The notes under the pieces: generated by a model
Seen by the model: only the letters and a program-made list of their open reading frames with translations
Database searches by the model: none
What the model was told of the DNA's origin: nothing
Part shown: one piece after another, positions 5,201 through 7,268 of the stretch
How positions within the stretch are numbered: position 1 is the first letter of the stretch
Layout of the letters: the number at the start of each line of letters is the position of its first letter
Made by a program: the position numbers and the translations under genes
Assembly (NCBI GenBank): GCA_014874305.1
Contig: JACWAO010000014.1
Span: 1 to 7,268 of the forward strand
Length of the DNA: 7,268 nucleotides
Direction: 5' to 3'
Origin: Candidatus Colwelliibacteriota bacterium
GTDB taxonomy: Bacteria; Patescibacteriota; Minisyncoccia; UBA6257; Colwellbacteraceae

Positions 5201-6318
5201 TGGCGCTTACCTTTTACAGGAAGTACAGACCAAAAAGCCTGGCCGATTTGGTAGGTCAGAAAGAGATAGTCGAGGTAATAAAAAACGCGGCTAAGACCGA
5301 CCGCCTTGCGCACGCTTATCTGTTTTACGGCCCTCGCGGAACCGGCAAGACAACTACGGCTAGAATTATGGCTAAGATAGCCAACTGTGAAACAAGAGCG
5401 GAGGATAAGAAGTTCCACGATACCGGCGAACCGTGCAACCATTGCCGGCCCTGCCTCGAGATAGATTCGGGGCACGCCCTGGATGTGATAGAGATAGATG
5501 CCGCATCTAACCGCGGAATCGACGAGATGCGAAACCTGAAGGAGGGAATAAAACTCTCCCCTACTTCGTACAAGTACAAGGTTTATATAATAGACGAGGC
5601 GCACCAGTTAACCAAAGAAGCCGCGAACGCGCTCTTAAAGACACTCGAGGAACCGCCGGAGCACGCCATCTTCATACTGGCGACCACGGAGTACGACAAA
5701 CTTCCGGCGACTATCGTCTCGAGAACCCAGCGCTTCAACTTTCACAAGGTTCCGTTAAAACTTTTAATCGAACAGCTTGAACGCATAATCAAAGTGGAGA
5801 AGATAAAAAGCGAGAAGTCCGCCTTAGAACTCATCGCCTCCTCGGCCGAGGGAAGCTTTAGGGACGCGGAGTCATTACTAGAGCAAGTTGCCTCTTTTGA
5901 AAAAGAAGTAACGCTCTCCGGAGTCGAAAGCGTCCTCGGGAAGGTTGGATTGAGCAAGACCGGCTCTTTATCGCGAAGTCTCCTTGAAGGAAATCTCGAA
6001 GAAGCTTTAAGGTTTATCGAGGAAACGGACGAGTCCGGATCGAACATGGTCCAGCTTACAAAAGATTTAATTCAGTACCTCCGCCGCGTGCTGTCTTTAA
6101 GCTTCGACCCGAATATAATCTCCATCTTCGAGCGCGAGCTTACCGAGGACGAGCTTAAGGAAATGAAAGAACAGGCAAAGCTTATAAAACTGGACAAGCA
6201 TATTCCGCTTATAAAATCACTAATTAAGGCCTATAGCGAGATGCGTTACAGCCCCTTTCCCATCGTACCGGTAGAGGTGGCAATTATTGAAAACTTGGGA
6301 GAGAAAGTTAGTAAATAA
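5200..6318 (+). CDS. dnaX: DNA polymerase III subunit gamma (DnaX), short form without tau extension
   Basis: DnaX is the ATPase of the clamp loader that opens the beta sliding clamp and places it on primed DNA. The chosen start gives 372 residues beginning MALTFYRKYRPKSLADLVGQ, the usual family opening; an in-frame ATG at 5191 would add three residues. Motifs (numbered from 5200): Walker A GPRGTGKT (44-51), zinc-module cysteines 63, 79, 82 and 85, Walker B VYIIDEAH (128-135), sensor 1 LATTE (160-164), the SRC-type motif as SRTQ (174-177, arginine finger kept, Cys to Thr) and sensor 2 GSFRDAES (218-225). The helical collar domain III follows, and the chain ends there. There is no proline-rich linker or tau C-terminal domain, so this is gamma-like by gene length and needs no frameshift. 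The first zinc cysteine is spaced about seven residues further from the others than in E. coli. The gene is divergent from scpA. Confidence 0.96.
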   Translation: MALTFYRKYRPKSLADLVGQKEIVEVIKNAAKTDRLAHAYLFYGPRGTGKTTTARIMAKIANCETRAEDKKFHDTGEPCNHCRPCLEIDSGHALDVIEIDAASNRGIDEMRNLKEGIKLSPTSYKYKVYIIDEAHQLTKEAANALLKTLEEPPEHAIFILATTEYDKLPATIVSRTQRFNFHKVPLKLLIEQLERIIKVEKIKSEKSALELIASSAEGSFRDAESLLEQVASFEKEVTLSGVESVLGKVGLSKTGSLSRSLLEGNLEEALRFIEETDESGSNMVQLTKDLIQYLRRVLSLSFDPNIISIFERELTEDELKEMKEQAKLIKLDKHIPLIKSLIKAYSEMRYSPFPIVPVEVAIIENLGEKVSK

Positions 6319-6323
6319 CTTCT

Positions 6324-7268
6324 TTATTGCGGCTTCTCGGCGTTATAGATAGCTTGGATTTGGGCGGCCGTAAGTGTAGCTCCATAAATCCTAACGCCAT
6401 ATATATATCCGCCGTACGGCCAATTGTGGGCGTCGTCCACTCCTAAAGTTGTTATAAAATTATAGTCATAGGTACCGCTTCCGGCCGTAGAACTCTCCAC
6501 CAAACTACCGTCTACATACAACTTACATATACTGCCAGGAGAAAAGACTCCGACAACATGATGCCAATTGCCGTCGTTATAGGTAGCGGAGGTTGTTAAT
6601 GAACAAATATTACTGCCGACCGATGTAACTCCAAAATAGAATTCGTTACTACCAGCCGTAATTTGGTAACCATAATAAGAACCGCTGATCCAACCAGTAT
6701 GGTGTAAAATAGCCGATCCTCCAGTGGTTATTTTGGTCCACAAAGAAATAGACAATGGTCCGTTAAGTTGTAGCTCTGTTGCGCCTGGTGTTTGTACATA
6801 ATCCCCCGCTCCATCGAAACTCAAACAAGATCCTCCAGATAAGCAACCTAAAGTAGTCCAGGTGGGTCCAAAGTTAGATTCGGAGCTTGTGGTATCATAA
6901 CGCGTCCCACCATCTCCCCACCCAGAATCGTCGTAAGTTAGGGGCCCCGATCCCTCATTAAGGGGCCAGTATCCGACAAGTCCGTGTATGAAGGGGGTTA
7001 TGGAGAGGTTGGACCCTATGGCGTAGGTAGTGGGATCGGGGTTGCCGGAGTTGGCGGCCGTCTGTTGGTACTTATCCGACTCGAAATACGAGGTTAACTC
7101 ATAGGTAGAGGAGGTTCCGAGGGCGTAGGTGTAGAATTCATTGGTTGATGTAGTGTTAACGGGGTCTATTGGGAGTTCTGGGATGGGAGAGCCTGAGGAG
7201 ACGATACTCAGGTTTACGGGGAGCCAGCCTGAGCCGTTGACGTTCCTCAGGGAGGAGGTGGAGACGCA
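6324..7268 (-). CDS. Pilin-like surface protein with C-terminal LamG/jelly-roll domain, N terminus beyond the right edge
   Basis: The minus-strand frame stays open from the window edge to the TAA at 6324-6326; 314 residues are visible and the start lies beyond 7268. The frame also contains a TTG at 6822-6824, but it lies inside the LamG fold and is not a real start. Visible residues 1-92 contain LRNVNGSGWLPVNLS, SPIPELPIDPVNTT and YELTSYFESDKYQQ. This resembles the globular part of the type IV pilin/GspG-like proteins common in Parcubacteria; the prepilin cleavage site would be outside the window. A LamG fold follows (about 96-312): GLVGYWPLNEGSG, DDSGWGDGG, LSFDGAGDYV, ISLWTKITT, NDGNWHHVVGVFS, KLYVDGSLV and VRIYGATLTAAQIQAIYN. 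Cys142 and Cys148 may pair. LamG domains often bind carbohydrate or protein, so a surface or adhesion role is inferred. The gene converges on dnaX with 5 bp between stops. Confidence 0.8.
   Translation of the reverse strand, partial: CVSTSSLRNVNGSGWLPVNLSIVSSGSPIPELPIDPVNTTSTNEFYTYALGTSSTYELTSYFESDKYQQTAANSGNPDPTTYAIGSNLSITPFIHGLVGYWPLNEGSGPLTYDDSGWGDGGTRYDTTSSESNFGPTWTTLGCLSGGSCLSFDGAGDYVQTPGATELQLNGPLSISLWTKITTGGSAILHHTGWISGSYYGYQITAGSNEFYFGVTSVGSNICSLTTSATYNDGNWHHVVGVFSPGSICKLYVDGSLVESSTAGSGTYDYNFITTLGVDDAHNWPYGGYIYGVRIYGATLTAAQIQAIYNAEKPQ

Noticed and set aside
5113..5604. 163-residue minus-strand open frame overlapping the start of dnaX
   Set aside because: It lies antisense to the strongly conserved dnaX ATPase motifs and ends in translated heptamer repeat; its product matches no family I know.
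6314..6328. Inverted repeat AATAA-CTTCT-TTATT spanning both convergent stop codons, as a bidirectional terminator
   Set aside because: The stem is only five A/T pairs and would be too weak; the match arises largely because both genes end in TAA.
6324..6824. Separate 166-residue LamG protein starting at the TTG at 6822-6824
   Set aside because: The frame stays open to the window edge and the upstream residues contain the first LamG strands (GLVGYWPLNEGSG) and a pilin-like region, so the TTG is an internal Leu codon.
1..7268. CRISPR arrays, tRNA or rRNA genes, transposases and integrases
   Set aside because: I saw no spaced direct repeats of CRISPR type, no tRNA cloverleaf or rRNA-like sequence, and no mobile-element protein in any frame.

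Overview
This window looks like chromosomal DNA from a Candidate Phyla Radiation (Patescibacteria) bacterium, most likely of the Parcubacteria type. The evidence is a small-genome style of packing with gaps of a few bases, short core proteins (a DnaX of about 372 residues with no tau extension and a carboxypeptidase with no C-terminal domain), few Shine-Dalgarno sequences, a pilin-like protein fused to a LamG domain, and a degenerate 7-base-period repeat next to a perfect 16-bp palindrome. TGA is used as an ordinary stop (scpA and the carboxypeptidase end in it), so this is not a recoded-TGA lineage. The lineage call is inference from gene content and style; no 16S rRNA is present.

Layout. 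Bases 1-5038 hold one minus-strand gene series, read from right to left: scpA, scpB, a membrane-anchored D-Ala-D-Ala carboxypeptidase, mraY, a D-aminoacylase-like protein and the start of ftsW, which runs off the left edge. Gaps are 7 bp, 6 bp, a 4-bp overlap (ATGA), 28 bp and 66 bp. The set combines chromosome condensation (ScpAB, partners of SMC) with peptidoglycan work: MraY makes lipid I, FtsW polymerises glycan strands at the septum, and the carboxypeptidase trims D-Ala from stem peptides. About 150 bp of non-coding DNA (5039-5199) separates this series from divergent dnaX. It holds the palindrome, the 7-base repeat and a perfect TATAAT box placed so that the dnaX mRNA could begin at its own ATG. 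dnaX (5200-6318, plus strand) encodes the clamp-loader ATPase. It converges, with 5 bp between stop codons, on a minus-strand gene that enters from the right edge and encodes a pilin-like region followed by a LamG/jelly-roll domain.

Most notable: the protein between mraY and ftsW is full length and in frame, and matches the D-aminoacylase branch of amidohydrolases along its whole length. Yet by eye every metal-ligand or catalytic position of that family is replaced, which suggests a maintained pseudoenzyme inside a cell-wall operon.
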